Assembly (NCBI RefSeq): GCF_009669325.1
Contig: NZ_SZWE01000001.1
Coordinates: 1,302,402-1,366,401, forward strand
Reading direction: 5' to 3'
Source of the DNA: Roseovarius bejariae
GTDB taxonomy: Bacteria; Pseudomonadota; Alphaproteobacteria; Rhodobacterales; Rhodobacteraceae
Length of the DNA: 64,000 bases
Shown here: positions 55,966-64,000 of the stretch, one piece after another
Layout: every line of letters starts with the position of its first letter
How positions within the stretch are numbered: position 1 is the first letter of the stretch
Notes under the pieces: model-generated
What the model was told of the DNA's origin: nothing
Database searches by the model: none
What the model saw: the letters and a program-made list of their open reading frames with translations, nothing else
Position numbers and translations under genes: made by a program

Positions 55966-56888
55966 CAGACCAGATCTGTTTTCCCGATGTCGTCAAATGG
56001 GCCGTGCCCTTTTTCATCGCGGCCATCCTGATCGAGGTGCTTTGGATCGCGCTCAAGGGCAAAGGTGGGCGGTACGAGACACGCGATGCGGTGACATCGC
56101 TGATCATGGGGGCGGGCAATGTGGCGTCGGGGGTCCTATTGGGCTTTATCGCCTACGGATTTTTCATGCTGTTATGGGCCCTTACACCGCTTGACCTTGG
56201 CACCTCGTGGTGGGTGATCGCGGTGTGTTTCGTGCTGGACGACCTGCGCTATTACTGGGTTCACCGCTTCGGGCATCGGATCAGGTGGGTCTGGGCCAGC
56301 CACGTGAACCACCATTCCAGCCAGCATTACAACCTGACAACCGCCCTCAGGCAGACCTGGACAGGCACATTCACCTTCATGATGGTGGTGCGTAGCCCCT
56401 TGATTTTGCTGGGGTTTCACCCGGCCATGGTGTTGTTCTGCGGCGGGTTGAACCTGATTTACCAGTTCTGGATTCACACCGAGGCCATCGGCAAGATGCC
56501 ACGCTGGTTCGAGGCGGTGATGAACACCCCTTCGCACCACCGGGTGCACCATGGCCGCAATGCGCGGTACCTGGATGCAAACTATGCCGGGGTCTTTATC
56601 GTCTGGGACAAGATCTTCGGCACCTATGTTCCTGAATTGGAAGAGGAAAAGCCCGATTACGGGTTGGTACATAACCTTGGCACCTTCAACCCGATCCGGG
56701 TGGCCTTTCACGAATGGGTGGGGATTTTCAAGGATGCGACACAGCCGGGGTTAACATGGCGTGAACGGCTGAACTATTGCATCAAGCCCCCCGGTTGGAG
56801 CCACGACGGAAGCCGGGACACCAGCGAGGAGATCAAGCGCAAGTACCTGACGAGCCACCCCGACAAGCGCGGCACGCCCGGGTTCTGA
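55962..56888 (+). CDS. Sterol desaturase/fatty-acid hydroxylase family protein
   Basis: The protein is 308 residues with about four membrane segments. Three histidine clusters of the diiron site are seen: HRFGHRIRW, ASHVNHHSSQHYNLTTALRQ and a C-terminal NTPSHHRVHHGRNARYLD. Such enzymes use O2 to hydroxylate or desaturate lipids; possible substrates are hopanoids, fatty acids or ornithine lipids, not decidable. The ATG at 55962 is favoured by its overlap with the upstream stop; 9 further codons are open upstream. Confidence 0.88.
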   Translation: MTDQICFPDVVKWAVPFFIAAILIEVLWIALKGKGGRYETRDAVTSLIMGAGNVASGVLLGFIAYGFFMLLWALTPLDLGTSWWVIAVCFVLDDLRYYWVHRFGHRIRWVWASHVNHHSSQHYNLTTALRQTWTGTFTFMMVVRSPLILLGFHPAMVLFCGGLNLIYQFWIHTEAIGKMPRWFEAVMNTPSHHRVHHGRNARYLDANYAGVFIVWDKIFGTYVPELEEEKPDYGLVHNLGTFNPIRVAFHEWVGIFKDATQPGLTWRERLNYCIKPPGWSHDGSRDTSEEIKRKYLTSHPDKRGTPGF

Positions 56889-56889
56889 A

Positions 56890-56971
56890 AAAACGTACGA
56901 GTCGTACGTTTTGTACGCGGGTTTCGTACGAAATTCGGCGCGGTCCGGGAGGCTGTCGTACGAGTCGTACG
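56890..56971. repeat. CGTACG palindromes, copy 3
   Basis: The spacer 56889-57070 (between convergent genes) contains AAAACGTACGA-G-TCGTACGTTTT (56890-56912, 11-bp perfect arms), TTTCGTACGAAA (56922-56933) followed by TTCGGCGC, and CGTACGAGTCGTACG (56957-56971). The exact 15-mer CGTACGAGTCGTACG thus occurs here twice and once at 1461-1475. As both flanking genes end here, a simple promoter role is unlikely. Confidence 0.72.
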
Positions 56972-57070
56972 AAAAATCCGACCTGAGCCGCCCCGTCGGC
57001 CAGCGAAAGGAATTGTTAAACATTGCCTGTGCAGGGTGGCTGCATGACCCGACTCGCCCTTCGACCCCGC

Positions 57071-59011
57071 TCAGCGCTTGAGCATCTCGAAATGCTCTTT
57101 CGCCTCGTCCTTGCGACCTGCGGAATCCAGCATCTTTACCGTGGCCCGGCGCACACCATGCGACTCGGGCCGAATATCGAGCGCCTTGAGATAGGCGGCA
57201 ACCGCGTCTTCCTGCGCCCCCATGGCCCGCTGAAGCCCGGCCAGAAGCGTCCAGGCCTGCCAATGGTTGGGGCGCAGCTCGACCACTTTCTTCACATGCT
57301 GCATGGCTTCGGGCACCTGCCCCGTCACCGCGAGGAAATTCCCAAGCTTCAAGCGCGGCTCAATATTCCCGGGTTGCGTTTTCACCAGCTCGCGCAGCAT
57401 CGCAATGGCCTGTTGCTGATGCCCGGTGCGGAACCGCGTGATCGCGGCGGCGGTGATGACACCGGGATTTTCTGGGGCCCGTGACAGGGTGTGATCGGCA
57501 ATACGGGCGGCGGCGGCGAAATTCTTTTGCGCCACGTAGGAATTGAGCAGGGTCAGCCATGGCTCGAAATGATCGACCTTGTCACTGTCGAGGATGCCAT
57601 GGAGTTTCCGGCTCATGGCCGGGGTCTTGTAAGCGGTGTATTCCAGTACCGACATCAAGGTCAGCGCGCGGCGTTCGGCCTCGGGCACATCCTGATCGGG
57701 GTCGGCAGGGAAGATACGCTTGACCTGTACTTTCTCGCTTGGGATCGGGGCAAGGCGGTCGCCTTCGGGGGCGACGGTGCGGGTGATCTTGTGGTCGGTC
57801 ATCCAGACCTCGACTACATCCTGCGTGCGGCGCTTGGGCATGTGGCAGGCGGTGCAATCGTCGCTTTGCGCGATTTGCGGGTGCCGGTCACCGGCCTCGG
57901 CCATGGCGGGCAGGCCCGCGTCGTCGGTTTCGTGGCAGCTCAGGCATGCGGCGCGGTAATGCGCGGCGCGGTCCTCGGGTTTGATTTTCACATGCGGGTC
58001 GTGGCAGGTCAGGCATCCCAATTCGCCCTGTGTCTGGGTAAAACAGGCGCTTTGCTCCATCCGGTAGGGGTGGTGGTTGATCTCGAAACGCTCGGGCGCG
58101 GGCACGGCGGGGTCTTCGATCTCCATTTTCATGAGGAAATCATGCACGTGTTGGCCGGGGCGAAAGGAAAACTCCCCCCGGCCAAGGCGCAATTGCCCGT
58201 TGATCGAGGCCGTGGGCTGCATGTGGCAGCCATAGCAGATGCTATAGAGCTTCTCGCGCGGCAGCTTTCCGGGGTTGGTGATGGCGGCCTGCAATTCCTC
58301 AAGGCTGTCAGCGCCGCCATAGGCCCGCTCCACATGGTCGGCACCGGGGCCGTGGCACCGCTGACAGTTGATCCCTTCGGGCATGTCTTGCGGGAACAGC
58401 TGTGGCTGGCCGGCAAAGCCCGCGTCCTCGGGATAGGCCGGGTAGGAATTGTGGCAGGTCATGCAGCGGTTGCTGATCGCCCGCAAAACCCCCTTGTGAT
58501 CGGGAAACTCATATCCGGGGGCCATCGCCCAGACGCCGTCCTGAGTGTACCACGAGACCGGCAGCTGGAACATCGCGCCATCGGGTGTCTGGTAAAGATA
58601 GATGCGCGAATGGTTGCCCGATCCGAGTATCCAGTCGACCTTGGTCGAGAACACGTCGATCTTGTCACCGGCGGGGGTTTTGCCATAGCGGGTGAACCAA
58701 TAATCCTCGCCGCGCAGGTCCATTTCGTAGTACCGCTGGCTGGGTTCGTGGAAAAAGGGAGTGGCCGAGAAATCCTCGATCGCGGTCTCGGGCCGGGGTT
58801 TGTAGAAGCTGCGCGCCATCCCCATGTCCGCGAAACTTTCGGCCTTGTCGACATGGCATTCGGCACAGACGGCATCAGGCACATATCCGCTGGCCGCGCC
58901 TGAGCTGACCTTGATGCCCATCTCGGCAAGGACGTCATGGGCTTCCCCGGTTTCGGTCGCCAGAAGGAGTGTCGGCCAAAAACCGAGCAAAAGTAGAAGC
59001 AGGTATTTCAC
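57071..59011 (-). CDS. Heptaheme c-type cytochrome with C-terminal tetratricopeptide repeats
   Basis: The protein is 646 residues from a GTG at 59011 (signal peptide KYLLLLLLGFWPTLLLATE). Seven CxxCH haem sites are visible: CAECH (Cys49), CMTCH, CQRCH, CYGCH, CLTCH, CLSCH and CTACH, all before about residue 410. From about 440 to the end there are repeated helical pairs of the TPR kind (PWLTLLNSYVAQKNFAAAAR, then HWQAWTLLAGLQRAMGAQ). It would be a periplasmic electron carrier or enzyme. An Asp/His-rich segment resembles multiheme nitrite or hydroxylamine-type proteins, but the family cannot be named. Longer starts upstream lack a signal peptide. Confidence 0.85.
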   Translation of the reverse strand: MKYLLLLLLGFWPTLLLATETGEAHDVLAEMGIKVSSGAASGYVPDAVCAECHVDKAESFADMGMARSFYKPRPETAIEDFSATPFFHEPSQRYYEMDLRGEDYWFTRYGKTPAGDKIDVFSTKVDWILGSGNHSRIYLYQTPDGAMFQLPVSWYTQDGVWAMAPGYEFPDHKGVLRAISNRCMTCHNSYPAYPEDAGFAGQPQLFPQDMPEGINCQRCHGPGADHVERAYGGADSLEELQAAITNPGKLPREKLYSICYGCHMQPTASINGQLRLGRGEFSFRPGQHVHDFLMKMEIEDPAVPAPERFEINHHPYRMEQSACFTQTQGELGCLTCHDPHVKIKPEDRAAHYRAACLSCHETDDAGLPAMAEAGDRHPQIAQSDDCTACHMPKRRTQDVVEVWMTDHKITRTVAPEGDRLAPIPSEKVQVKRIFPADPDQDVPEAERRALTLMSVLEYTAYKTPAMSRKLHGILDSDKVDHFEPWLTLLNSYVAQKNFAAAARIADHTLSRAPENPGVITAAAITRFRTGHQQQAIAMLRELVKTQPGNIEPRLKLGNFLAVTGQVPEAMQHVKKVVELRPNHWQAWTLLAGLQRAMGAQEDAVAAYLKALDIRPESHGVRRATVKMLDSAGRKDEAKEHFEMLKR

Positions 59012-59316
59012 GTCGGGCCCCGTTCGCGCGTTAGGGTTTCGTGTGGTCAATAAGCCTGTTTTTTGACGATCACGCAACAATGGCGCAGGGAAGGCGCCGT
59101 GCGGGGGGCAGCGCAGGCCACATTCCTGCCGCAATCGCCGGTATTGAGCAGCCACCCTTCCGACATACAAGATGTTGACACCGAGCCCCCCGCTACTTGG
59201 GAATTTCCAGTAAAATGAGTGCTTTAAACAAATTTGTGATTGTGCTACGCTAAGCGCAATAAACTAAAAGTCAGTCGGATAACCGGCGGCGAACGAGGCA
59301 GAAAAAGAGTAGTTCC
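59012..59316. other. Divergent intergenic region between multiheme gene and dacA-type gene
   Basis: The 305 bases hold the promoters of both genes. A perfect -35 hexamer TTGACA lies at 59175-59180 on the plus strand but no good -10 follows at 17 bases. AT-rich sequence precedes the carboxypeptidase gene (59221-59270). No RNA or ORF is convincing. Confidence 0.5.
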
Positions 59317-60747
59317 ATGAAGGCTCGGAGCAGTCAGCCGATCCGTTGGGGTTTGGTGGCCCTGGCGACGATCTGGATGTTGATCATCGTCCCATTGAGT
59401 GCAGCGGCGGCGCCCTATGCCGCCTTGGTGATGGATGCGAGAAGCGGCGAAGTGCTGCATTCGCGCAATGCCGATACACGATTGCACCCCGCCTCCCTGA
59501 CCAAGATGATGACGCTTTATATCGCCTTCGAGGCGGTCGAAAACGGCGAGATCGGCCTTGATACGCGCGTGCGGATTTCCAAGCATGCCGCCAGCGAACC
59601 GCCCAGCAAACTGGGCCTGCGAGCGGGTCAGACCATTCGCTTTCGCTACCTGCTGCGCGCGGCGGCAGTGAAATCGGCCAATGACGCGGCCACGGCGATC
59701 GGCGAGGCGATCGAAGGGTCCGAGGCCAAGTTCGCCCGGCGCATGAACCGCACGGCCAAGGCCATCGGAATGACGCGCACAACCTTCAAGAACGCCCATG
59801 GACTGACCGAAAGTGGCCATTTGTCGACCGCACGGGACATGACCACCTTGGGGCGGCACCTGTTCTATGACTATCCGGAATATTACAACCTGTTTTCGCG
59901 GATCACGGCCAATGCCGGGGTCAAGAAGGTCTATCACACCAACCGCCGCCTGCTGCGGAACTATCGCGGGGCGGACGGGATCAAGACGGGCTATACCCGT
60001 GCCGCGGGGTTCAACCTGACCGCCAGCGCCGAACGTGGCGGCGAGCGGATCATCGCGACGGTCTTTGGCGGACGCTCGACCGCGACACGCAACGCCAAGG
60101 TGGCGGAACTGCTGGACCTCGGCTTTCGCCGGGCCCCAAGCCGCGTGGCCGTGCACAAGCCGCGCCGCCCTGCCTACATGGGCAAGGTCGGGGACGGCAC
60201 CCCCGGGGGCTATGGCAAGCGCGTGCGCCTGGTGGCCGCGGCCGCCGTGAAGAAAAGCCTGCGGCCACAGGCCCGCCCCGTGGCCGAAACCGCGCCGGTG
60301 GCGCTGGCCGCGAAAGAGGACATCGAAGAGGCGATCAAGGCCGCGCAGGGCGTGGAGATCGCGCCCGACCGGGAAACGCAAACCGCTGCCCTACCCAAGG
60401 TCAACCCCGAGGCCCGCCCCAAGGACCTGGTGCTGGCCAGCGTGCAGGAGCCCGCCGCCGACCCGGTGCAAGAGGTCGTCACCCGAATCTCCACATCGGG
60501 CGGGCGGAACTGGGGCATCAACGTGGGCCGCTATCCCAGCCAGTACAAGGCGCGCAAGGTGCTGCTGAAAACCGCGCTGAACGAGATGAGCACACTGGAT
60601 GGCTCCCTGCGCAAGGTCGTCAAACGGCGCAGTGGGTTTGATGCGAATTTCATGGGGTTGAGCCGGGAAACCGCCGACCTGGCCTGCCGCCGGTTGCAGG
60701 CCAAACAAGTCACCTGTTTCATGATCGAACCCGGCGGCGGAGCCTGA
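59317..60747 (+). CDS. D-alanyl-D-alanine carboxypeptidase with C-terminal SPOR domain
   Basis: The protein is 476 residues. The signal peptide (WGLVALATIWMLIIVPLSAA) precedes a PBP5-type domain with the nucleophile motif HPASLTKMMTLY (SxxK), SANDAATAIGEAIEG (SxN) and DGIKTGYTRAAGFN (KTG). A low-complexity linker of about 130 residues leads to a SPOR domain at the end (INVGRYPSQYKARKVLLKTA), which binds septal peptidoglycan lacking stem peptides. It trims the terminal D-Ala, thereby limiting crosslinking, probably at the septum. It is a single gene. The same architecture is common in alphaproteobacteria. Confidence 0.9.
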   Translation: MKARSSQPIRWGLVALATIWMLIIVPLSAAAAPYAALVMDARSGEVLHSRNADTRLHPASLTKMMTLYIAFEAVENGEIGLDTRVRISKHAASEPPSKLGLRAGQTIRFRYLLRAAAVKSANDAATAIGEAIEGSEAKFARRMNRTAKAIGMTRTTFKNAHGLTESGHLSTARDMTTLGRHLFYDYPEYYNLFSRITANAGVKKVYHTNRRLLRNYRGADGIKTGYTRAAGFNLTASAERGGERIIATVFGGRSTATRNAKVAELLDLGFRRAPSRVAVHKPRRPAYMGKVGDGTPGGYGKRVRLVAAAAVKKSLRPQARPVAETAPVALAAKEDIEEAIKAAQGVEIAPDRETQTAALPKVNPEARPKDLVLASVQEPAADPVQEVVTRISTSGGRNWGINVGRYPSQYKARKVLLKTALNEMSTLDGSLRKVVKRRSGFDANFMGLSRETADLACRRLQAKQVTCFMIEPGGGA

Positions 60748-60767
60748 GGCAACCATCCCGCTTTTCT

Positions 60768-60826
60768 GGGGCTCTGCCCCGTCGCCCTTCGGGCGACTCC
60801 CCGGGATATTTTCAAAAAGAAGAAGG
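60768..60826 (+). repeat. Rhodobacterales-type intergenic repeat, forward copy
   Basis: GGGGCTCTGCCCC (60768-60780), GTCGCCCTTCGGGCGAC (60781-60797), then CCCCGGGATATTTTCAAAAA and GAAGAAGG to 60826. It follows the carboxypeptidase gene and is paired in inverse orientation with 60945-61002. Nothing else is visible in 60827-60944. Confidence 0.7.
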
Positions 60827-60944
60827 CACGGAGGTTTCATGCCCCCGCGCCCGACCGGCGAACCGGCTTTCTCCTTTTGCGGTCATCGGCGTCCCCGCCT
60901 GTACCGCTCATCCAGAGTGACACGGCCGGGTTAACAAAAGCTTA

Positions 60945-61002
60945 TTCTTCTTTTTCCAAGTATCCTGGGGGTGAGGCCGCAGGCCGAGGGGGCAAAGCCC
61001 CC
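60945..61002 (-). repeat. Rhodobacterales-type intergenic repeat, reverse copy
   Basis: Read on the minus strand: GGGGGCTTTGCCCCC, then CTCGGCCTGCGGCCTCAC, then CCCCAGGATACTTGGAAAAA and GAAGAA (61002 down to 60945). The arrangement is the same as at 60768-60826 in opposite direction. It lies just downstream of ccoS and could act as a transcript end for both converging units. Confidence 0.7.
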
Positions 61003-61019
61003 TTCCTCACCATCCACCC

Positions 61020-61178
61020 TTAGCTCTTGGGGTGGTCGTCGTATTCGTCGCTGAGGATTCGGCGGGCATCACCTTCGGGGTCATCGTATTGGTTGCTTTT
61101 CACCGTATAGACGAAAAACACGAGCCCCAGCCCGCCGAGAAACAGCGAAATCGGGATCAGGTAGGCGAGTATCGTCAT
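61020..61178 (-). CDS. ccoS: cbb3-type cytochrome oxidase assembly protein CcoS
   Basis: The protein is 52 residues, usual size for CcoS. An N-terminal membrane helix (LAYLIPISLFLGGLGLVFFV) is followed by TVKSNQYDDPEGDARRIL, matching the family signature with YDDPEG. It helps insert copper and haem cofactors into cbb3 oxidase. It starts four bases after the ccoI stop, so it is the last gene of ccoG-ccoH-ccoI-ccoS. Confidence 0.92.
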   Translation of the reverse strand: MTILAYLIPISLFLGGLGLVFFVYTVKSNQYDDPEGDARRILSDEYDDHPKS

Positions 61179-61182
61179 GCAG

Positions 61183-63369
61183 TCACCTTAGCCGTAGGGC
61201 GTTGAGGGATACCGTAATGGAACTGGCCGACATGGCCAAGGCCGCGATGAGCGGCGTCGCGAGGCCCGCCACGGCCAGCGGCACGGCAATCACGTTGTAA
61301 ACGGTTGCGATACGGAAGTTTTCGCGGATGCGGCGGGTGGCGGCGCGGGCGGTGTCGCAAGCGGCCGCGATAGGCGAAAGATCCCCGCCCAGCAGGACGA
61401 TATCCGAAGCCACCCGCGCGGCATCGAGCGCCGTCGCGGGCGAGATCGAGACATGCGCGGCGGCCAGCGCCGCCGTGTCGTTGAGGCCATCGCCCACCAT
61501 CAGCACCTTCTTGCCGTCGTCCCTCATGGCCTGAATGCGCCCGGCCTTGTCGGCGGGCAGGGCCTCGGCCATCCAATGGGTAATCCCGAGGCGGTTCGCC
61601 AAGGCCTCGACGGCGGGGGTGGTATCCCCCGACATCAGGTAAACCTCTTTGCCGCTGTCCAGCAGTTCGGTCACAGCCTCCTCGGCGCCGTCGCGCAGGC
61701 GGTCGGTAAAGGTAAAGGCAAGTGGCGCGGCCTGACCCCGTTTGAGGAAGGTAGCGGTTTCGGCGCGGCCCTCTGCCCCGGTCCAACTGGCCCGGCCAAG
61801 GCGGACTTCCTGCCCGTTCAGCAGGGCCTTGGTGCCGTAGCCCGGCACCTCGGTCACATCCGTCACCTGCGCCGGGGCAAAGCCCGCCTCGCGGGCGGCG
61901 CGGGTGATGGCCTGCGACAAGGGGTGGGATGACCCTTCGGCCAGCGCCAATGCCAGCTCTACGTCGTGGCGTGGCAGACCGGCCAGATTGGTCAGTTCCG
62001 GCGTGCCGGCGGTCAGCGTGCCGGTTTTATCGAAGACCACGGTATCGACCTGCGCCAACCGCTCCAGCGCGGTTTCGTGCTTGATCAGCATGCCGCGACG
62101 GAAGAGACGCCCCGAAGCGGCGGTTGTCACGGCGGGCACCGCGAGGCCCAGCGCACAGGGGCAGGTGATGATCAGCACGGCGGCGGCAATATTGAGCGCG
62201 GTGCGCATATCGAAGGTGTAGAGATACCAGCCCACGAAAGCCAAGGCCGAGAGGATATGCACGCCGGGGGCATAGAGTTTCGCGGCCTTGTCCGCCAGCG
62301 AGGTATAGCGCGAGCGGCCAGATTCCGCGATGGCCACCAGATCGGCCATCTGGTGCAGCGAGGTATCCTGCCCTACGGCACTGGCCCGGATGGTGAGCGG
62401 GCCGGTCAGGTTGACCTCCCCCGCCGAGACCCCCTGCCCCGCTTCCGCGAAAACCGGCAGGGTTTCACCCGTCAGCAGCGAGCGGTCGAGTTCCGAGGTC
62501 CCTTCGGTAATCTCGCCGTCCACGGGCATGCGCGCACCGGGGCGGACGCGGATCAGGTCGCCCACGGCCAATTCAGCCACGTTGACGACCTCTTCTGTCC
62601 CGTCCTCGGCCAGCCGCGTGGCGCGGGGCACTTCGAGTGCGGTCAGTTCTTCGGCCGCCGAGCGGGCGATGGCCCGTGTCCGATGATCGAGGTAGCGGCC
62701 CGCCAGAAGGAAGAAGGTCAGCGCGAGGGCCGCATCGAAATAGGCGTGTTCGCCCGAGAGCGAGGTTTCCCAGAGCGAGGTCACGATAGCCAGCAGGATG
62801 GCCAGCGTGATCGGCACATCCATGTTGAGTTGCCGATGCGACAGTGCGGCCCATGCATTGCGGAAAAACGGCTGCCCCGCGAAGGCGATGGTCGGCAGGG
62901 CAATGGCCGCCGAAATCCAGTGGAACAGGTCGCGCGTGGCATCCGCCGCGCCGGACCAGACCGAGATCGACAACAGCATCACGTTCATCGAGGCAAAGCC
63001 CGCCACGGCAAGCCGCATCAGAAGGTCACGCCCCGCCCGGTCGGTGGCGGTCGCGTTCAGGGTGCCTGCGTCCAGTTCATGCGCCTCATATCCCAGCCCC
63101 TCGACGAGGTGTTTCATCTCCTGCGCGGTCACGTCCGGCTCGGCTTCGATACTGGCGCGCTTGAGGGTCAGGTTCACGCGGGCGGATTTGACCGCCGGAT
63201 GCGCGTTCAGCGCCTTTTCGATCTTGGTGATACAGGCCGAACAATGAATCCCCGGCAGCGACAGGGCGATCTGGGCCGGGGTGCGGTCCACCTCGGCCAG
63301 CGATTCCGCCGCCGGGGCGGCGGCGCAGGCCGGACAGGCCGAGTGGTTGGGGCGCATGGTGGCGGTCAT
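61183..63369 (-). CDS. ccoI: Copper-transporting P-type ATPase CcoI
   Basis: CcoI pumps Cu(I) for the CuB centre of cbb3 oxidase. The protein is 728 residues. An N-terminal Cys pair (SACPACAAAP) precedes the HMA domain with GIHCSACITKIEKAL; the membrane CPC motif is in ITCPCALGLAVPAV; phosphorylation site VVFDKTGTLTAGTPEL; nucleotide-domain EGSSHPLSQAITR; hinge MVGDGLNDTAALAAA. All key residues are present. It lies between ccoH and ccoS. Confidence 0.94.
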   Translation of the reverse strand: MTATMRPNHSACPACAAAPAAESLAEVDRTPAQIALSLPGIHCSACITKIEKALNAHPAVKSARVNLTLKRASIEAEPDVTAQEMKHLVEGLGYEAHELDAGTLNATATDRAGRDLLMRLAVAGFASMNVMLLSISVWSGAADATRDLFHWISAAIALPTIAFAGQPFFRNAWAALSHRQLNMDVPITLAILLAIVTSLWETSLSGEHAYFDAALALTFFLLAGRYLDHRTRAIARSAAEELTALEVPRATRLAEDGTEEVVNVAELAVGDLIRVRPGARMPVDGEITEGTSELDRSLLTGETLPVFAEAGQGVSAGEVNLTGPLTIRASAVGQDTSLHQMADLVAIAESGRSRYTSLADKAAKLYAPGVHILSALAFVGWYLYTFDMRTALNIAAAVLIITCPCALGLAVPAVTTAASGRLFRRGMLIKHETALERLAQVDTVVFDKTGTLTAGTPELTNLAGLPRHDVELALALAEGSSHPLSQAITRAAREAGFAPAQVTDVTEVPGYGTKALLNGQEVRLGRASWTGAEGRAETATFLKRGQAAPLAFTFTDRLRDGAEEAVTELLDSGKEVYLMSGDTTPAVEALANRLGITHWMAEALPADKAGRIQAMRDDGKKVLMVGDGLNDTAALAAAHVSISPATALDAARVASDIVLLGGDLSPIAAACDTARAATRRIRENFRIATVYNVIAVPLAVAGLATPLIAALAMSASSITVSLNALRLR

Positions 63370-63374
63370 TGGTC

Positions 63375-63830
63375 CTAGTCCTTGATCAGCACGACCCGTT
63401 GCCTGAATTCGGTTCCGTCGTCGGCCAGGGCGATCATGCGGATGTTCCAGTTGCCGTCGCCCAGTTCCACGGGGGCGACATAGGCCGACCCGTTGTACCG
63501 AAAGTTCGGCGTCACATCGTCTTTCACATGGGTGGCACGCCCCACGGTGGCCTTGAGGTCGGCCGCCTCGACAGGCTTGCCGTCCTGACCGATGATGGCC
63601 AGTGTCAGAAGTCCGTTGTGGTGATGGGCGCTGATCTCCCAGCCCAGGGATTCCTGTGCCGCCTTGCGGTCGTTGAAGGTCTGGCTGGCGATATAGCCGT
63701 TTTTCACCTCAAGCCCGGGGAAGGTCTTGATGGCCGAATAGGCCAGCACGAGGTTGACCCCGATGATCACCGCGAAGGCGGCGGCGAACCCGAGGAAAAC
63801 GTGTTTACCGGTGAGCTTGCGCTCGGCCAT
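63375..63830 (-). CDS. ccoH: FixH/CcoH family cbb3 oxidase assembly protein
   Basis: The protein is 151 residues. One membrane segment (HVFLGFAAAFAVIIGVNLVLAY at about 9-30) is followed by a periplasmic FixH domain: GLEVKNGYIASQTFN, HHHNGLLTLAIIG and NWNIRMIALADDGTEF near the end. CcoH is needed for stability of the oxidase complex. The ATG at 63830 shares bases with the ccoG stop (TGATG), fixing the start. Confidence 0.9.
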   Translation of the reverse strand: MAERKLTGKHVFLGFAAAFAVIIGVNLVLAYSAIKTFPGLEVKNGYIASQTFNDRKAAQESLGWEISAHHHNGLLTLAIIGQDGKPVEAADLKATVGRATHVKDDVTPNFRYNGSAYVAPVELGDGNWNIRMIALADDGTEFRQRVVLIKD

Positions 63831-64000
63831 CAATTGGACCTCCCGTTGAAGAACGTGTCTTCGTAGGCGCGTTCGCCGTTGGCGATGTCCTCGACCCAAA
63901 GGCGGACCTCGGTCCGTTCGTCCTGTGCGGCCTGCGCCGTGGGTGGCGCGATCAGGTAGACACGCTGAAGTTTGGTCGAGTCGGCGGGGACATTCACCGT
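63830..64000 (-). CDS. ccoG: cbb3 oxidase accessory protein CcoG, C-terminal end only (runs off right edge)
   Basis: The last 56 codons before a TGA at 63830-63832 are in the window. They read VNVPADSTKLQRVYLIAP and VRLWVEDIANGERA, followed by an ending with TFFNGRSN, which matches the CcoG C-terminus (a beta-rich domain after the ferredoxin-like part). CcoG is a cupric reductase that prepares Cu for CcoI. The 4Fe-4S part lies outside. The stop overlaps the ccoH start. Confidence 0.85.
   Translation of the reverse strand, partial: TVNVPADSTKLQRVYLIAPPTAQAAQDERTEVRLWVEDIANGERAYEDTFFNGRSN

Noticed and set aside
60827..61019. Possible small gene between the inverted repeats
   Set aside because: No frame with a ribosome site or coding composition; only repeat sequence and spacer.

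Overview
The window looks like chromosomal DNA of a GC-rich alphaproteobacterium of the Rhodobacteraceae (Roseobacter group or a close relative). Reasons: the mreBCD-mrdA-rodA operon, the murA / DUF2948 / hisD / UPF0262 / LMW-phosphatase neighbourhood, a Hint-domain protein and DUF2125 protein typical of this family, a ccoGHIS maturation block for cbb3 oxidase, MipZ, and dispersed repeats of a type I associate with Rhodobacterales (a GC hairpin followed by a core like GTATTTTTGGAAAGATGAA). The genus cannot be fixed from the sequence alone. No insertion sequence, prophage, CRISPR array, integron or rRNA operon is visible; there is one tRNA (Thr, anticodon GGT).

Layout. 0-12 kb: 3' end of mipZ, an EamA transporter, a methyltransferase divergent from gloB, clpA with an overlapping M23 peptidase, then a minus-strand MotA/ExbB-like plus MotB/OmpA-like pair with a very long coiled coil, a ChaC-like cyclotransferase and a DUF2125 protein. 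12-24 kb (mostly minus): extensin-like lipoprotein, cyclohexadienyl dehydrogenase and hisC, a lower-GC membrane protein, rpsD with a long structured leader, a Hint protein, an LpxR-like outer-membrane protein, an M24 peptidase, a tightly overlapping GNAT/SnoaL/LMW-phosphatase/UPF0262 group, an L,D-transpeptidase and hisD. 24-33 kb: a small cytochrome c, DUF2948, murA, a 53-residue basic protein, tRNA-Thr, then the rod-shape operon mreB-mreC-mreD-mrdA-rodA with a GhrA-like reductase attached. 33-44 kb: a MATE exporter with two thioesterases, two MerR regulators and a fatty-acid beta-oxidation operon (two acyl-CoA dehydrogenases, a 70-residue protein, GST, thiolase, FadB/J), closed by a strong terminator. 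44-57 kb: meaB, DUF3108, hrpB, NUDIX, PiT phosphate transporter, gnd, argD-argF, an EamA transporter, and a membrane protein with a sterol-desaturase-type hydroxylase. 57-64 kb: a heptaheme cytochrome with TPRs, a DacA-type D,D-carboxypeptidase with SPOR domain, and ccoG(partial)-ccoH-ccoI-ccoS.

How the genes work together. Envelope growth is a main theme: MreBCD, PBP2 and RodA build the rod, MurA feeds precursor, DacA-SPOR, M23 and L,D-transpeptidase trim or crosslink peptidoglycan, and MipZ places the divider. The second theme is acyl-CoA oxidation under MerR control. The third is respiration: CcoGHIS matures cbb3 oxidase (copper loading by CcoI), next to multiheme and monoheme c-type cytochromes.

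The parts least explained by known families are: (i) the motor-like pair at 6804-9998; (ii) the heptaheme-TPR protein; (iii) an exact 15-bp palindromic word CGTACGAGTCGTACG found three times, with related CGTACG palindromes, in three separate intergenic regions; (iv) the 5' leader of rpsD with two GNRA hairpins inside a closing helix; and (v) a 100-codon ORF at 39837-40139 joined by ATGA overlaps on both sides but containing an inverted pair of Rhodobacterales-type repeats.
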